Shown in pieces: positions 42,765 through 51,774 of a stretch of 64,000 bases of DNA. The stretch is from the NCBI RefSeq assembly GCF_900108315.1, contig NZ_FNVB01000003.1, positions 531,404-595,403 of the forward strand. Reading direction: 5' to 3'. A program made the translations under genes and the position numbers. The notes under the pieces are model-generated. The model ran no database searches. It was not told the origin of the DNA and saw nothing but the letters and a program-made list of their open reading frames with translations. Within the stretch, counting starts at the first letter, position 1. Each line of letters opens with the position of its first letter. The stretch is from Saccharopolyspora kobensis. GTDB lineage: Bacteria; Actinomycetota; Actinomycetes; Mycobacteriales; Pseudonocardiaceae.

Positions 42765-43982
42765 CTAGTGCAGGGTGCGGGCGATGAGGGCGGCGCGCAG
42801 GTGGGTGGCGTCGGTTGGGTCCGCTGGGTTGAGGCCGGTGAGTTCGGCGATCTTGCGCGTGCGGTAGTCGACCGTGTTCGGGTGGACGTGCAGCCGGCTG
42901 GCGGTGCGGCGGCGGTTGAGGCCGGTGGCGAAGTGGGTGCGCAGCGTCTCCAGCAGATCGGGCTCGTCCTCGATCGGGCGGAGCCTGCCCACCAGCACGT
43001 CGCGGGCCGGGCCGGGGCGGGTGAGCTGGTAGTCCAGCGCGAGGTCGGCGAGCGTGTAGACGCCGGGCGGGCGTCCCGCCACCGCGAGCCTGCGCAACTC
43101 GTGCGCGGTCCGCGCGGCCTCCGGGATGCCGGGCACCGACGCGGTCACCGCGCCCACCGTCACATCGGCGCCCGCTGCCGAGCCCGACGCCAGGACCAGG
43201 TCGTCGACGCGCAGGTTCGCGTCGTCGGCGGCCAGCAGCACCACTCCGCCGTGCCCGTTGAGCCGGGACAGCGGCGGTTGCGGCGAGCGGCGTTCGAGTT
43301 CCGCGCGGAACCGGCGGAGCTTGCGCCAGCGCGCCACGTCGGCGTTGGTGCCCGGCGCGGATTCGTCCGGGTGCGGGGCGATCTCCACGTCGAGCACGGC
43401 GTAGCCGTCCGCCAGCCGGACGCCCAGCCGGGCCGCCGCGTCGGCCGGGTCTTCCCCGGTCAGCAGCGCCGACAGCAGGTCCTGCTGCGCGGCGTGCGCA
43501 TCGGCCAGGAAGACGTCCCGCTCCTGGAAGTACGCGGAGGAGACCACGGCGGTGATCTCGCGCAGGTAGCGCAGCGCGAGCTCCACGACGCCGACCAGGG
43601 TGCGCACGTCCTCGGGCCCGGCCTGCGCGCTGAAGTGCTCCCACGCCACCCGGACGCCCACGTTGTGCGCGTTGAGCACGGCCTCGATCGGCACGCCCTC
43701 CTCCGCCCGGTGCAGGACGTCTTCGCGCAGGTCGGCCAGCGACTTCGGGTCGGGTGCACCGCCGTTTCGCAGCATCCGCACGACCATCGCCATGCCCCGC
43801 TGGATGATCCGCGTGATGTCCCCGAGCAGTTCCTCCTCCGGCAGCTCGGCGTAGGCGGGCAGTTCGTCGACCAGCCGCGCCAGCACGGTGGGCACCAGCT
43901 CGGGTGCGGCGGCGGCCAGGACCTGGTCGAGCGGTTCGCCGCGCCAGCGCAGTTCGAGCGGGACCGCGTTGGAGTCGATCAC
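42765..43982 (-). CDS. PucR/CdaR-family transcriptional regulator
   Basis: A 405-residue regulator. The C-terminal HTH_30 domain reads FATGLNRRRTASRLHVHPNTVDYRTRKIAELTG; a GGDEF-like middle region (GVVLLAADDANLRVDDLVL) and an N-terminal helical domain precede it. The start is GTG at 43982 after GGGAGGT. Family members act as activators of neighbouring catabolic genes. It diverges across 130 bases from a Tat-exported flavoprotein gene, its most likely target. Confidence 0.85.
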   Translation of the reverse strand: MIDSNAVPLELRWRGEPLDQVLAAAAPELVPTVLARLVDELPAYAELPEEELLGDITRIIQRGMAMVVRMLRNGGAPDPKSLADLREDVLHRAEEGVPIEAVLNAHNVGVRVAWEHFSAQAGPEDVRTLVGVVELALRYLREITAVVSSAYFQERDVFLADAHAAQQDLLSALLTGEDPADAAARLGVRLADGYAVLDVEIAPHPDESAPGTNADVARWRKLRRFRAELERRSPQPPLSRLNGHGGVVLLAADDANLRVDDLVLASGSAAGADVTVGAVTASVPGIPEAARTAHELRRLAVAGRPPGVYTLADLALDYQLTRPGPARDVLVGRLRPIEDEPDLLETLRTHFATGLNRRRTASRLHVHPNTVDYRTRKIAELTGLNPADPTDATHLRAALIARTLH

Positions 43983-44112
43983 AACGATGACCTCCCAAGA
44001 CTGGAGAACTCACCACCACCACCACCCCCGGAGGGGGTTCAGCATGGTAACCAACGCCTTACCCGCAGGTAACTTGCGGTCGGCGGCACGTCGTCGAGCA
44101 CGAACAGGGGAT

Positions 44113-45909
44113 GTGATGGACTCTCGCGGGAACGGCCGGATCAGCAGGCGCTCCGTGCTCATCACCGGCGGCGCGGCCGCGGTCGGCGCGGCGTTGCCCA
44201 CCGGCGCCGCAGCCGCCGCACCGGGCTCCGCCGCGGGTTCCGACGCCGACGCGATCGTCGTGGGCGGCGGCCTGGCGGGGCTGGTGGCCACCGCGGAACT
44301 CGCCGCCGCGGGCCGCAAAGTCCTGCTCCTGGACCAGGAACCCGAGGCGAGCCTCGGCGGGCAGGCGTTCTGGTCGCTCGGCGGGTTGTTCTTCATCGAC
44401 TCCCCGGAGCAGCGGCTGGCCGGCATCAGCGACTCCCTGGAGCTGGCCCGCGCCGACTGGTTCGGCAACGCCGGTTTCGACCGCGGCACGGACGACCCGC
44501 TGGGCGAGGACTACTGGGCCGCGCAGTGGGCCGAGGCCTACCTGGACTTCGCCGCGACGGAGAAGCGGTCCTGGCTGCACGGGATGGGGGTGCGCTGGGT
44601 GCCGATCGTCGGCTGGGCCGAGCGCGGCGGGCAGCGCGCCGACGGGCCCGGCAACTCGGTGCCCCGCTTCCACCTCACGCTCGGCACCGGCCCCGGCGTG
44701 ATGGAGCCGTTCGAGAAGAAGGTGCGCGAGGCCGCCGCGAAGGGCCTGGTGTCCTTCCGGTTCCGGCACCAGGTCGACGAGCTCACGGTCACCAACGGCG
44801 TCGTCGACGGCGTGCGCGGCGGCGTCCTGGAACCCAGCGACGCGCCGCGCGGTACTCCGAGCTCCCGCACCAGGGTCGGCGATTTCGAGCTGCGCGCGCC
44901 GGTCGTGATCGTCACCTCCGGCGGCATCGGCGGCAACCAGGACCTCGTGCGGCAGAACTGGCCGGAGTGGCTGGGCGCGCCGCCGGAGCGCATGGTGACC
45001 GGCGTTCCGGCGCACGTGGACGGGCGGATGCTGGCCATCAGCGAGCGCGCCGGCGCCCGCCTGGTCAACCGCGACCGGATGTGGCACTACACCGAGGGGC
45101 TGGCCAACCACAGCCCGATCTGGCCCGATCACGGCATCCGGGTGCTCGCCGCGCCGTCCTCGCTGTGGTTCGACGCGCGCGGCCGCCGGTTCCCGAACCC
45201 CGGCATCCCGAGCTACGACACCCTCGGCACGCTGGAGCTGATCAAGAAGACCGGCTACGACTACTCCTGGTTCGTGCTCAACCAGCGGATCATCGACAAG
45301 GAGTTCGTGCTCTCCGGCTCCGAACAGAACCCGGAGCTGACCAGGAAGGACCTGGCCGGCTACCTGGCGAGCAGGCTGCTGAACTCCACGCCGCCGCCGG
45401 TCAAGGCGTTCCAGGACCGGGGCGAGGACTTCGTCGTCGCCAAGACGCTGCCGGAGCTGGTGGCCGGGATGAACCGGCTGGCCGGTGCGGAGCTGGTGGA
45501 CGCCGGCGACCTGGAGCGCCAGATCACCGCGCGGGACCGCCAGGTGGACAACAACTTCACCAAGGACGACCAGATCATGGGCATCCGCAACTCGCTGGCC
45601 TACTCCGGTGATCTGCTCGCGCGCACCACGCCGCTGCACAAGATCCTGGACCCGGCCGCGGGCCCGCTGATCGCCATCCGGATGAACATCCTGACGCGCA
45701 AGACGCTCGGCGGCCTCCAGACCGACCTGTCCGGCCGCGTCCTGGACGCCCGGGCCAACCCGGTCCCCGGGCTCTACGCGGCGGGCGAGGTCTCGGGCTT
45801 CGGTGGCGGCGGCGTGCACGGCTACCGCGCACTGGAGGGAACCTTCCTCGGCGGCTGCCTGTTCTCCGGCCGCCAGGCCGGCCGGGCCGCGGCCGCGGCA
45901 ACGGCCTGA
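44113..45909 (+). CDS. Tat-exported FAD-binding dehydrogenase (fumarate reductase/KstD fold)
   Basis: A 598-residue flavoprotein. Residues 7-38 form a twin-arginine signal (GRISRRSVLITGGAAAVG...AAAA), then DAIVVGGGLAGLVATAELAAAG is the FAD site, and the C-terminal PGLYAAGEVSGFGGGGVHGY segment is typical of FAD-binding dehydrogenases in the succinate dehydrogenase/ketosteroid dehydrogenase group. AGGGGA precedes the ATG. It lies opposite a PucR-type regulator and carries a lone dehydrogenase function outside the membrane. Substrate unknown. Confidence 0.85.
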   Translation: MMDSRGNGRISRRSVLITGGAAAVGAALPTGAAAAAPGSAAGSDADAIVVGGGLAGLVATAELAAAGRKVLLLDQEPEASLGGQAFWSLGGLFFIDSPEQRLAGISDSLELARADWFGNAGFDRGTDDPLGEDYWAAQWAEAYLDFAATEKRSWLHGMGVRWVPIVGWAERGGQRADGPGNSVPRFHLTLGTGPGVMEPFEKKVREAAAKGLVSFRFRHQVDELTVTNGVVDGVRGGVLEPSDAPRGTPSSRTRVGDFELRAPVVIVTSGGIGGNQDLVRQNWPEWLGAPPERMVTGVPAHVDGRMLAISERAGARLVNRDRMWHYTEGLANHSPIWPDHGIRVLAAPSSLWFDARGRRFPNPGIPSYDTLGTLELIKKTGYDYSWFVLNQRIIDKEFVLSGSEQNPELTRKDLAGYLASRLLNSTPPPVKAFQDRGEDFVVAKTLPELVAGMNRLAGAELVDAGDLERQITARDRQVDNNFTKDDQIMGIRNSLAYSGDLLARTTPLHKILDPAAGPLIAIRMNILTRKTLGGLQTDLSGRVLDARANPVPGLYAAGEVSGFGGGGVHGYRALEGTFLGGCLFSGRQAGRAAAAATA

Positions 45910-45913
45910 GCGG

Positions 45914-47524
45914 CTAGCCGCGGACCTGGACGACGTCCTTGCTCACCAAGCGTTCGTCGGCGAAGCAGAGCCGGTACACCGCTTCCGGCACGGGGCCGAT
46001 GACGGCGCTGGTCAGGTAGTAGCCGCACTCGGAACCGGCGGGGCGCGCGGGCTCGGCTCCGATCTCGATCGACCGCAGGTCGAACGCCGGGAGCACGGCT
46101 TCCGCCTCGGCACGGGAGGTGCCGAGGCGGAGGCCGTCGAAGGTCTCAGCGGGCAGCACCGAGTTGTAGACCCACGCGGTGAAGAGCCCGAGCACCACCA
46201 CGACTACCGCGGTGCTCAGACCCACCGGCAGCGCCAGCCCCTTGGCGATCCGCCACCGGATCCGCCGCTGCTCCTCGTCGAAGCGCGCTGGCTGCTCGCC
46301 CGGCTCCACCCGGTCCGGTGCCGTGCCGGGGTCGGCGTGCGGCACCGTCGCGGTCACCCGGAAGCCGCGTTCCTGCGGTCCGGCGGTCATGGTGCCGCCG
46401 GCGATCCGGATCCGCTCCTCCAGCCCGATCAGACCGCGCCTGCCCGGGCTCGGGGCGGGCGCCTCGCCGGGGCCGTTCACGACCTCCACAGTGGTCTCAT
46501 CCACCCCGTGCGCCAGCCGGACGGTGACCGGGGCGCCCGGGGCGTGCTTCGTGGCGTTGGTCAGGGCTTCCTGCACCACGCGGTACACGGCGTGCTCGGC
46601 GATCGCCCGCAGCGGCACCGGCTCCCCGGAACGTTCCAGGCGAACGTCCACACCGGACAGCGCGGTGCGCGCCACCAGCTCCGCGACGCTCTCGTGCACC
46701 GGTTCGGTCGGCGCGGGCGGCGAACCGTCCTCCCGCAGCACTCCGACGACGGTGTGCAGTTCCTCCGCCGCGGCCGTCACCGCGCTCCGGATCTCACCGG
46801 CGAAGGACCGCAGCCGCTCGTCCCCGGCCGGGTCCAGCTCCGCCCTCCCGGCGCGCAAGGCGATCAGGCTCAGCGCGTGGCCGAGGGAGTCGTGCATGTC
46901 CTGGGCGATGCGGGCCCGCTCCCGCAGCCGCTCCCGCTCGGTCTCGATCCGCTGCTCCCGCTCCAGCTGCCGCGCCCGCTCCCAACCGGCCGCCATGAGA
47001 CCGGCGTTGAGCCGCCGGTACCGACCGGTCAGCCAGGGCAGGACACCGAAGAGCACCAGCAGCACCAGCAGGTACAGCGCGCGCACGAGGTTGTTCGCCA
47101 CCCGGGGCAGCGGGCTGTCCAGCAGGTATCCGAGCGCGATCACCGCCAGCAGCCCGGAGGCCACCGCCACGGCGAAGGCCGCCATCGGGGGGCGGACGTC
47201 CTCGACGGCCCGGCCGGCCTGGTGCCCGGCGACGACCAGTGCCAGCAGGTACGACAGCAGGACCGGTGGGCCCACCGTCGTCCCGTGGAACTGCCCGAGG
47301 GCCAGCGCGGCGATCACCAGCCAGGACAGGACGGGGAAGGCACGCACCGCCGCACCGGCCGCGAACAGCAGCACGACACCGCCGAGCACCAGCCACCACG
47401 GGGCACCGCCCTGCTCCTGCGTGTTGCGCTCGGCCAGCACCAGCACGGCCAGCACCAGCCACAGCGCCAGGTTTCCGCGGGTCTGCACCGCGACCACCCG
47501 GGACGTCCACCGCGGTGCGCTCAC
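45914..47524 (-). CDS. NarL-type sensor histidine kinase with C-terminal membrane extension
   Basis: A 536-residue kinase. Five to six hydrophobic segments (residues 15-150) sense the signal, the HisKA_3 box is IAQDMHDSLGHALSLIAL, and HATPase_c includes VVQEALTNATKHAPGAPV and GRRGLIGLEERI. Unusually, after the ATPase domain another membrane helix (about 425-447) and an external-looking domain with Cys residues follow. GTG start at 47524 after AGGAGG. It diverges by 54 bases from its response regulator. Confidence 0.85.
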   Translation of the reverse strand: MSAPRWTSRVVAVQTRGNLALWLVLAVLVLAERNTQEQGGAPWWLVLGGVVLLFAAGAAVRAFPVLSWLVIAALALGQFHGTTVGPPVLLSYLLALVVAGHQAGRAVEDVRPPMAAFAVAVASGLLAVIALGYLLDSPLPRVANNLVRALYLLVLLVLFGVLPWLTGRYRRLNAGLMAAGWERARQLEREQRIETERERLRERARIAQDMHDSLGHALSLIALRAGRAELDPAGDERLRSFAGEIRSAVTAAAEELHTVVGVLREDGSPPAPTEPVHESVAELVARTALSGVDVRLERSGEPVPLRAIAEHAVYRVVQEALTNATKHAPGAPVTVRLAHGVDETTVEVVNGPGEAPAPSPGRRGLIGLEERIRIAGGTMTAGPQERGFRVTATVPHADPGTAPDRVEPGEQPARFDEEQRRIRWRIAKGLALPVGLSTAVVVVVLGLFTAWVYNSVLPAETFDGLRLGTSRAEAEAVLPAFDLRSIEIGAEPARPAGSECGYYLTSAVIGPVPEAVYRLCFADERLVSKDVVQVRG

Positions 47525-47578
47525 CGTGCCTCCTGCCGAGCGCCGATACCATCGGTCGGGAACCACTGAGGAGTGCGG

Positions 47579-48232
47579 ATGATTCGAGTGGTCGTCGCCG
47601 ACGACGAGGCGATGGTGCGCACCGGGATCAGGGGGATCCTGGAGACCGACCCGGGCATCGAGGTCGTCGCCGAGGCGGCGAACGGGCACGAGGCGATCGA
47701 CCTGGTGGCCCGCCACCGGCCGGACGTCGCGGCGCTGGACATCCGGATGCCCGGACTGGACGGCCTGGGCGCGGCCGAGGCCATCTGCCGGTCCACGAAG
47801 GACACCGCGGTCCTCATGCTCACCACCTTCTCCGAGGACTCCTACATCGCCCGCGCGCTGGGCGCCGGGGCCAGCGGCTTCCTGCTCAAGTCCGGTGATC
47901 CCCGCGAGCTGATCGCGGGCGTCCGCGCGGTGTCGGAGGGCGCCGCCTACCTGTCGCCCAAGGTAGCCGCCCGGGTGATCAGCAACTTCGGCGGCGACCG
48001 GATGCTCCGCGCCGAGCGGGCCCGGGCGGCGGTGGCCGAGCTGAGCGACCGGGAGCGCCAGGTCCTCGCGCTGCTCGGCGCTGGACGCTCCAACCAGGAG
48101 ATCGCCCGGGAGCTGTTCCTGGTCGAGGGCACCATCAAGAGCTACGTGAGCACCATCCTCAACCGCCTCGGCGTGCGCAACCGGGTGCAGGCGGCGATCA
48201 TCGCGCACGAAGCCGACCTGATCGACGACTAG
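47579..48232 (+). CDS. NarL/LuxR-type response regulator
   Basis: A 217-residue regulator with a receiver domain (phospho-acceptor Asp54 in VAALDIRMPG, Thr in MLTTF, Lys in FLLKSGDP) and a C-terminal LuxR HTH (LSDRERQVLALLGAGRSNQEIARELF). ATG 47579 follows GGAG by 5 bases. Its kinase is encoded divergently. Targets are not visible, though the divergent region itself is a candidate. Confidence 0.9.
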   Translation: MIRVVVADDEAMVRTGIRGILETDPGIEVVAEAANGHEAIDLVARHRPDVAALDIRMPGLDGLGAAEAICRSTKDTAVLMLTTFSEDSYIARALGAGASGFLLKSGDPRELIAGVRAVSEGAAYLSPKVAARVISNFGGDRMLRAERARAAVAELSDRERQVLALLGAGRSNQEIARELFLVEGTIKSYVSTILNRLGVRNRVQAAIIAHEADLIDD

Positions 48233-48286
48233 CTGCCCGCCGGGCGAGGTGGCGATCTCCGACGCGGGCCCGGGTGGCGGCGGGCG

Positions 48287-49063
48287 TCAGCGGCCGTGGT
48301 GCCGGGGTGGTTCGGGGTGGCGGTGGTGCCTCATCCGGACGGTGGGCTCCTCCGCGGGCGAAGGCGGTCGGCGCCGTGCATCGTCCGGTTCCCGCGTCAG
48401 GGAGCTGGTCGGCACCTCGGGCGAGGTCGTGCCGGGGGCGGCGGCCAGCAGCCGACCGAGCGCGCGGTGCCTTTGGAGGTGGGTGACCAGGCGCTCCGCC
48501 TGCGTGCTCAGGAGCCGCACCACCAGCCAGACCACCACTGCGCCGAGGGCGAGGCCGACCAGCACGTCGTGCGGGTAGTGCACCCCGACGAAGACCCGGG
48601 AGAACGCCATCAGCACCGCGAGCGCCACCACCCACGGCATCAGGCGGCGCCAGGCGAGGACCAGGGCCATCGCCGCAGCTCCCGCGATGGTGGCGTGATT
48701 GCTGGGGAAGGACCAGTCGCCCACCTCCGGGCACGTCAGGACCGTGCTGCCCGCGATCAGGCCGCGGCACGGGCGGTCCTGCCCGACCAGCACCTTCACC
48801 AGCTCGCTGAGCGCGTAGGCGACCACCGCGGCCGCCGGCCCCAGGAGGGACACGGCGACCGCACGTGGTTCTCCGGTCGCCCGGGCCCGCCACCACGCGA
48901 GCAGGCACAGGAAGCCCAGCACCAGCAGCCCGAGCTTCGTGTAGACGGCGAACAACGACCGGACCGGGCCGGGCACGGCATCGGCGAACCCGATGATGCC
49001 GTCGTAGAGAACGCTTCCCGATCCGCTCGCACGTGCAGCCGGAATCACTCGGCGCACCTCCAT
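48287..49063 (-). CDS. PAP2-family membrane phosphatase
   Basis: A 258-residue membrane protein with the three acid phosphatase motifs: KVLVGQDRP, PSNHATIAG and SRVFVGVHYPHD. It dephosphorylates lipid phosphates such as undecaprenyl pyrophosphate or phosphatidic acid on the outer face. A His- and Arg-rich cytoplasmic tail (RMRHHRHPEPPRHHGR) ends the protein. Its promoter region contains a CTTAC-TTTC-GTAAG dyad. Confidence 0.87.
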   Translation of the reverse strand: MEVRRVIPAARASGSGSVLYDGIIGFADAVPGPVRSLFAVYTKLGLLVLGFLCLLAWWRARATGEPRAVAVSLLGPAAAVVAYALSELVKVLVGQDRPCRGLIAGSTVLTCPEVGDWSFPSNHATIAGAAAMALVLAWRRLMPWVVALAVLMAFSRVFVGVHYPHDVLVGLALGAVVVWLVVRLLSTQAERLVTHLQRHRALGRLLAAAPGTTSPEVPTSSLTREPDDARRRPPSPAEEPTVRMRHHRHPEPPRHHGR

Positions 49064-49163
49064 CCACTCTCGTGATCAACGCTCATCACGCTAGGAATGG
49101 CGGGCGCACCGCCGCTGCGCACGATCGGCAGCGACCGGCACTCCCCTTCGGCCCGGACCCGGC

Positions 49164-49177
49164 CTTACTTTCGTAAG
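49164..49177. promoter_or_regulatory. CTTAC-N4-GTAAG dyad
   Basis: CTTACTTTCGTAAG, a 5+5 inverted repeat 101 bases upstream of the PAP2 gene in a gap without genes. It resembles small TetR or MarR operators. Confidence 0.3.
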
Positions 49178-49287
49178 ATTCCGCAGGTCGGGGCACCTGG
49201 AGTCCGCGCGGCACGGGCAGCGGGACCGCGCCCGGCCTCCAGGTTCGAAGACCGGGCGCACCGCGGTGCGGACAGCTCGACGGAGAA

Positions 49288-50508
49288 CTAGCGAGCCTTC
49301 AGGTCGTGGCGTTCGAGCACGTGCTCGACGATGTGCTCGGCGATCGCCAGCGACGACGTGGCACCGGGCGACGGCGCGTTGCGCAGGTGCGTGACCGGGC
49401 CGACGTGCTGGATCACGAAGTCGTCGACGAGACTGCCGTTCGCCGCGAGGGCCTGGGCCCGGATCCCGCGCGGCAGGCGGGCGTAGCGGGCGTCCTCGAT
49501 CGCCGGGACGTAGCGCGCCGCGTCCTTGATGAACTTCTTCGTCGAGAGCACACCGAGGAGCTCCCGCCGCGCTCCCGCGAGGTTCCCGGCGGCGAAGCGC
49601 CAGAACCCCGGGTCCGCGGCGGTTTCCAGCGCATCGCGGACGTCGATGCCCAAGCCCCGGTAGATCTCGCGCGAGAAGGACAGGAAGGCGTTGGGGCCGA
49701 CCGTCATCGCGCCGTCGACCCGCTTCGTCAGGTGCACTCCCAGGAACGGGTACTTCGGGTCCGGCACCGGGTAGACGAGTCCGCGCGTGATGTCGCGGAA
49801 ACGGGGCTCCAGGACCAGGTACTGGCCGAAGAAGGGCACGATCGACGGGGACTTGGCCGCCCCGGAGCGCCGGGCGAGCCGATCGGATTGCAGGCCCGCG
49901 CACGCGATCGCGTTGTCGAACCGCTCGTCGCCCCGGCTGGTGCGAACCCGCACGCCCGCCCCGGGCGCCGTCTCGATGGCGGTCACCTCGACTCCCAGGC
50001 GCACGTCCACCCCGGCGCTGCGGGCGTCCTCGACGAGTGCGCGCGTGACCGCGGCGAAGTCGATGATCGCGGTGTCCGGTGAGTGGACGGCCGCGATGCC
50101 GCGCGCTTCCGGCTCGATCTCCCGGAGTTCGCCGCCGCTGATCAGCCGGACGCCGGGCACCCCGTTCCGCCTCGCCCGGTCGTGGATCGCCTCGAGGCGC
50201 CCGCGCTCCTCCTCTTCGAGGGCGACGACCACCTTCCCGCAGCGCTCGTACGGGATGTCGCGCTCGGCCACGTAGGACTGGAGCAGCCGCACACCGCGGC
50301 GGCAGAGGCGCGCTTTCAGCCCACCGGGCTCGTAGTACAGGCCGGCGTGGACGACACCGGAGTTGTGCCCGGTCTGGTGCGCCGCCGGCTCGCGCTCCTT
50401 CTCGAAGAGCACGATCTCGGCTCCGGGGAGCCGCTGCGTCAGCTCCCGGACCACCGCGGCACCGATGATGCCGCCACCGACGACCGCTACTCGTCGCTTC
50501 TCGACCAT
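49288..50508 (-). CDS. lhgO: L-2-hydroxyglutarate oxidase
   Basis: A 406-residue DAO-family enzyme. RRVAVVGGGIIGAAVVREL binds FAD; HQTGHNSGVVHAGLYYEPG is the diagnostic LhgO/L2HGDH motif, and FFGQYLVLEPRF and the C-terminal GPVTHLRNAPSPGATSSLAIAE complete the family pattern. It oxidises L-2-hydroxyglutarate to 2-oxoglutarate and passes electrons to quinone. ATG 50508 follows GAGAGGA; an upstream in-frame ATG (50541) is less likely. A GntR regulator diverges from it across 41 bases. Confidence 0.9.
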   Translation of the reverse strand: MVEKRRVAVVGGGIIGAAVVRELTQRLPGAEIVLFEKEREPAAHQTGHNSGVVHAGLYYEPGGLKARLCRRGVRLLQSYVAERDIPYERCGKVVVALEEEERGRLEAIHDRARRNGVPGVRLISGGELREIEPEARGIAAVHSPDTAIIDFAAVTRALVEDARSAGVDVRLGVEVTAIETAPGAGVRVRTSRGDERFDNAIACAGLQSDRLARRSGAAKSPSIVPFFGQYLVLEPRFRDITRGLVYPVPDPKYPFLGVHLTKRVDGAMTVGPNAFLSFSREIYRGLGIDVRDALETAADPGFWRFAAGNLAGARRELLGVLSTKKFIKDAARYVPAIEDARYARLPRGIRAQALAANGSLVDDFVIQHVGPVTHLRNAPSPGATSSLAIAEHIVEHVLERHDLKAR

Positions 50509-50549
50509 CCGATTCCTCTCGACGTTCACCGGCGGGTGCATCCGGCAGA

Positions 50550-51272
50550 ATGGGCGGGGTGGAAGCTCTCGACGTCAGCAGCATGACCGGTCGTGTCCTC
50601 GACCAGCTCCGGGCGGCGATCACGAGCGGTGAGCTGGAGGCCGGCCGGCTGTACAGCGCCGCGGCGCTGGGCGAACAGCTCGGCGTGTCGAGAACCCCGA
50701 TCCGGGAGGCGTCGCACGAGCTGGCCCGCCTCGGGCTCGTCGAGATCGAGCGCAATCGCGGCATCCGCATCGTGGCGACGTCCGTGGAGGCGCTCCTGCA
50801 GGGCTTCGAGGTCAGGCTGATGCTCGAAGTCCCGCTGGCCCGCCGCGCCACGCGCCGCGCCCAGGACGAGCCGAGCCTCCGCCGCCGCCTCACCGAGGTC
50901 TACGAGCGGTTCCGCGAAGCGGCCACCGCCGGCGACGCGGAGCTCACGCTGCGCACCGACCGGGACTTCCACACCGTCCTGCTGGAGCTCAGCGGCAACG
51001 ACCGGGCCACCGGCGTCCTGCGCGAGCAGCGCGACATGGTCCTCGAAAGCGGTGTCGGCACCGTTCCGACGTCCCGGACGCCCCTGGAGTGCTTCGAGGA
51101 CCACGCCGACATCTACGCGGCGTTCGTGGCGGGCGACGAGGCGGCCACCGGCGCGGCGATGAGCCGCCACATCATCAACACGGCGACCCTGCTCATCGAC
51201 CAGGAGTCCCGCCGCCGGTCGGAGTTCCACGACCACGGCGTCGGCGACCGCCTGCGCGGGCTCCTCGGCTGA
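50550..51272 (+). CDS. GntR-family (FCD) transcriptional regulator
   Basis: A 240-residue regulator: N-terminal winged helix GEQLGVSRTPIREASHELARLGLVEIERNRGI and an FCD ligand domain (residues 90-225, with metal-type His/Asp positions). It is divergent from lhgO, so it most likely represses that gene and responds to 2-hydroxyglutarate or a related dicarboxylate, like CsiR/GlaR. ATG 50550 has no good ribosome site; GTG 50559 preceded by GGGCGGG is an alternative. Confidence 0.85.
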   Translation: MGGVEALDVSSMTGRVLDQLRAAITSGELEAGRLYSAAALGEQLGVSRTPIREASHELARLGLVEIERNRGIRIVATSVEALLQGFEVRLMLEVPLARRATRRAQDEPSLRRRLTEVYERFREAATAGDAELTLRTDRDFHTVLLELSGNDRATGVLREQRDMVLESGVGTVPTSRTPLECFEDHADIYAAFVAGDEAATGAAMSRHIINTATLLIDQESRRRSEFHDHGVGDRLRGLLG

Positions 51273-51405
51273 CGCGCGCCGAGCGGCATCGAGGTGCTCC
51301 GTGGTCATCGCACCAATCTAGGTCGAGTAGCATGCAACATGCAACAACCGCCGACGCGGGGTTCCGCTCGGAAAACGAGCTTGAACGGCGTGTCATCATG
51401 CTGCT

Positions 51406-51771
51406 GTGGAATCCACTCGTGTCGATCGCTGGCTGTGGGCCGTCCGCCTGACCAAGACCCGGCCGGACGCCGCGGCCGCCTGCCGCGGCGGGCACGTGCG
51501 CGTCAACGACCGCCCCGCCAAGCCCGCGACCACGGTCTGCCCCGGTGACGAGATCCGGGCCCGCGTCGGTGACCGGACCCGGATCGTCGAGGTCGTCCGG
51601 GTGATCCAGCGCCGCGTCGGTGCGGCTGATGCGATCACCTGCTACATCGACCGCACCCCGGCACCGCCGCCGCAGGTCGCCAACCCGGTGGCCCGCCGCG
51701 AGCGCGGGGCCGGGCGCCCGACCAAGCGCGACCGCCGCATGATCGACAAGTTCCGCGCCGGCGGGAAGTGA
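51406..51771 (+). CDS. RNA-binding S4-domain protein (Hsp15/RqcP-like)
   Basis: A 121-residue protein with an N-terminal S4 domain: VDRWLWAVRLTKTRPDAAAACRGG followed by HVRVNDRPAKPATTVCPGD. The basic tail (RRERGAGRPTKRDRRMIDKF) would contact rRNA. Relatives bind 50S subunits carrying nascent chains (Hsp15, RqcP). The start is GTG at 51406. Upstream is a short direct repeat ATGCAAC ATGCAAC at about 51333-51346. Confidence 0.88.
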   Translation: MESTRVDRWLWAVRLTKTRPDAAAACRGGHVRVNDRPAKPATTVCPGDEIRARVGDRTRIVEVVRVIQRRVGAADAITCYIDRTPAPPPQVANPVARRERGAGRPTKRDRRMIDKFRAGGK

Positions 51772-51774
51772 CCG

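Noticed and set aside
44011..44037. (CAC)n run followed by a CCCCC-GGA-GGGGG hairpin
   Set aside because: A short microsatellite-like run and small hairpin in the promoter gap before the flavoprotein gene; no clear role and not a CRISPR or tag.
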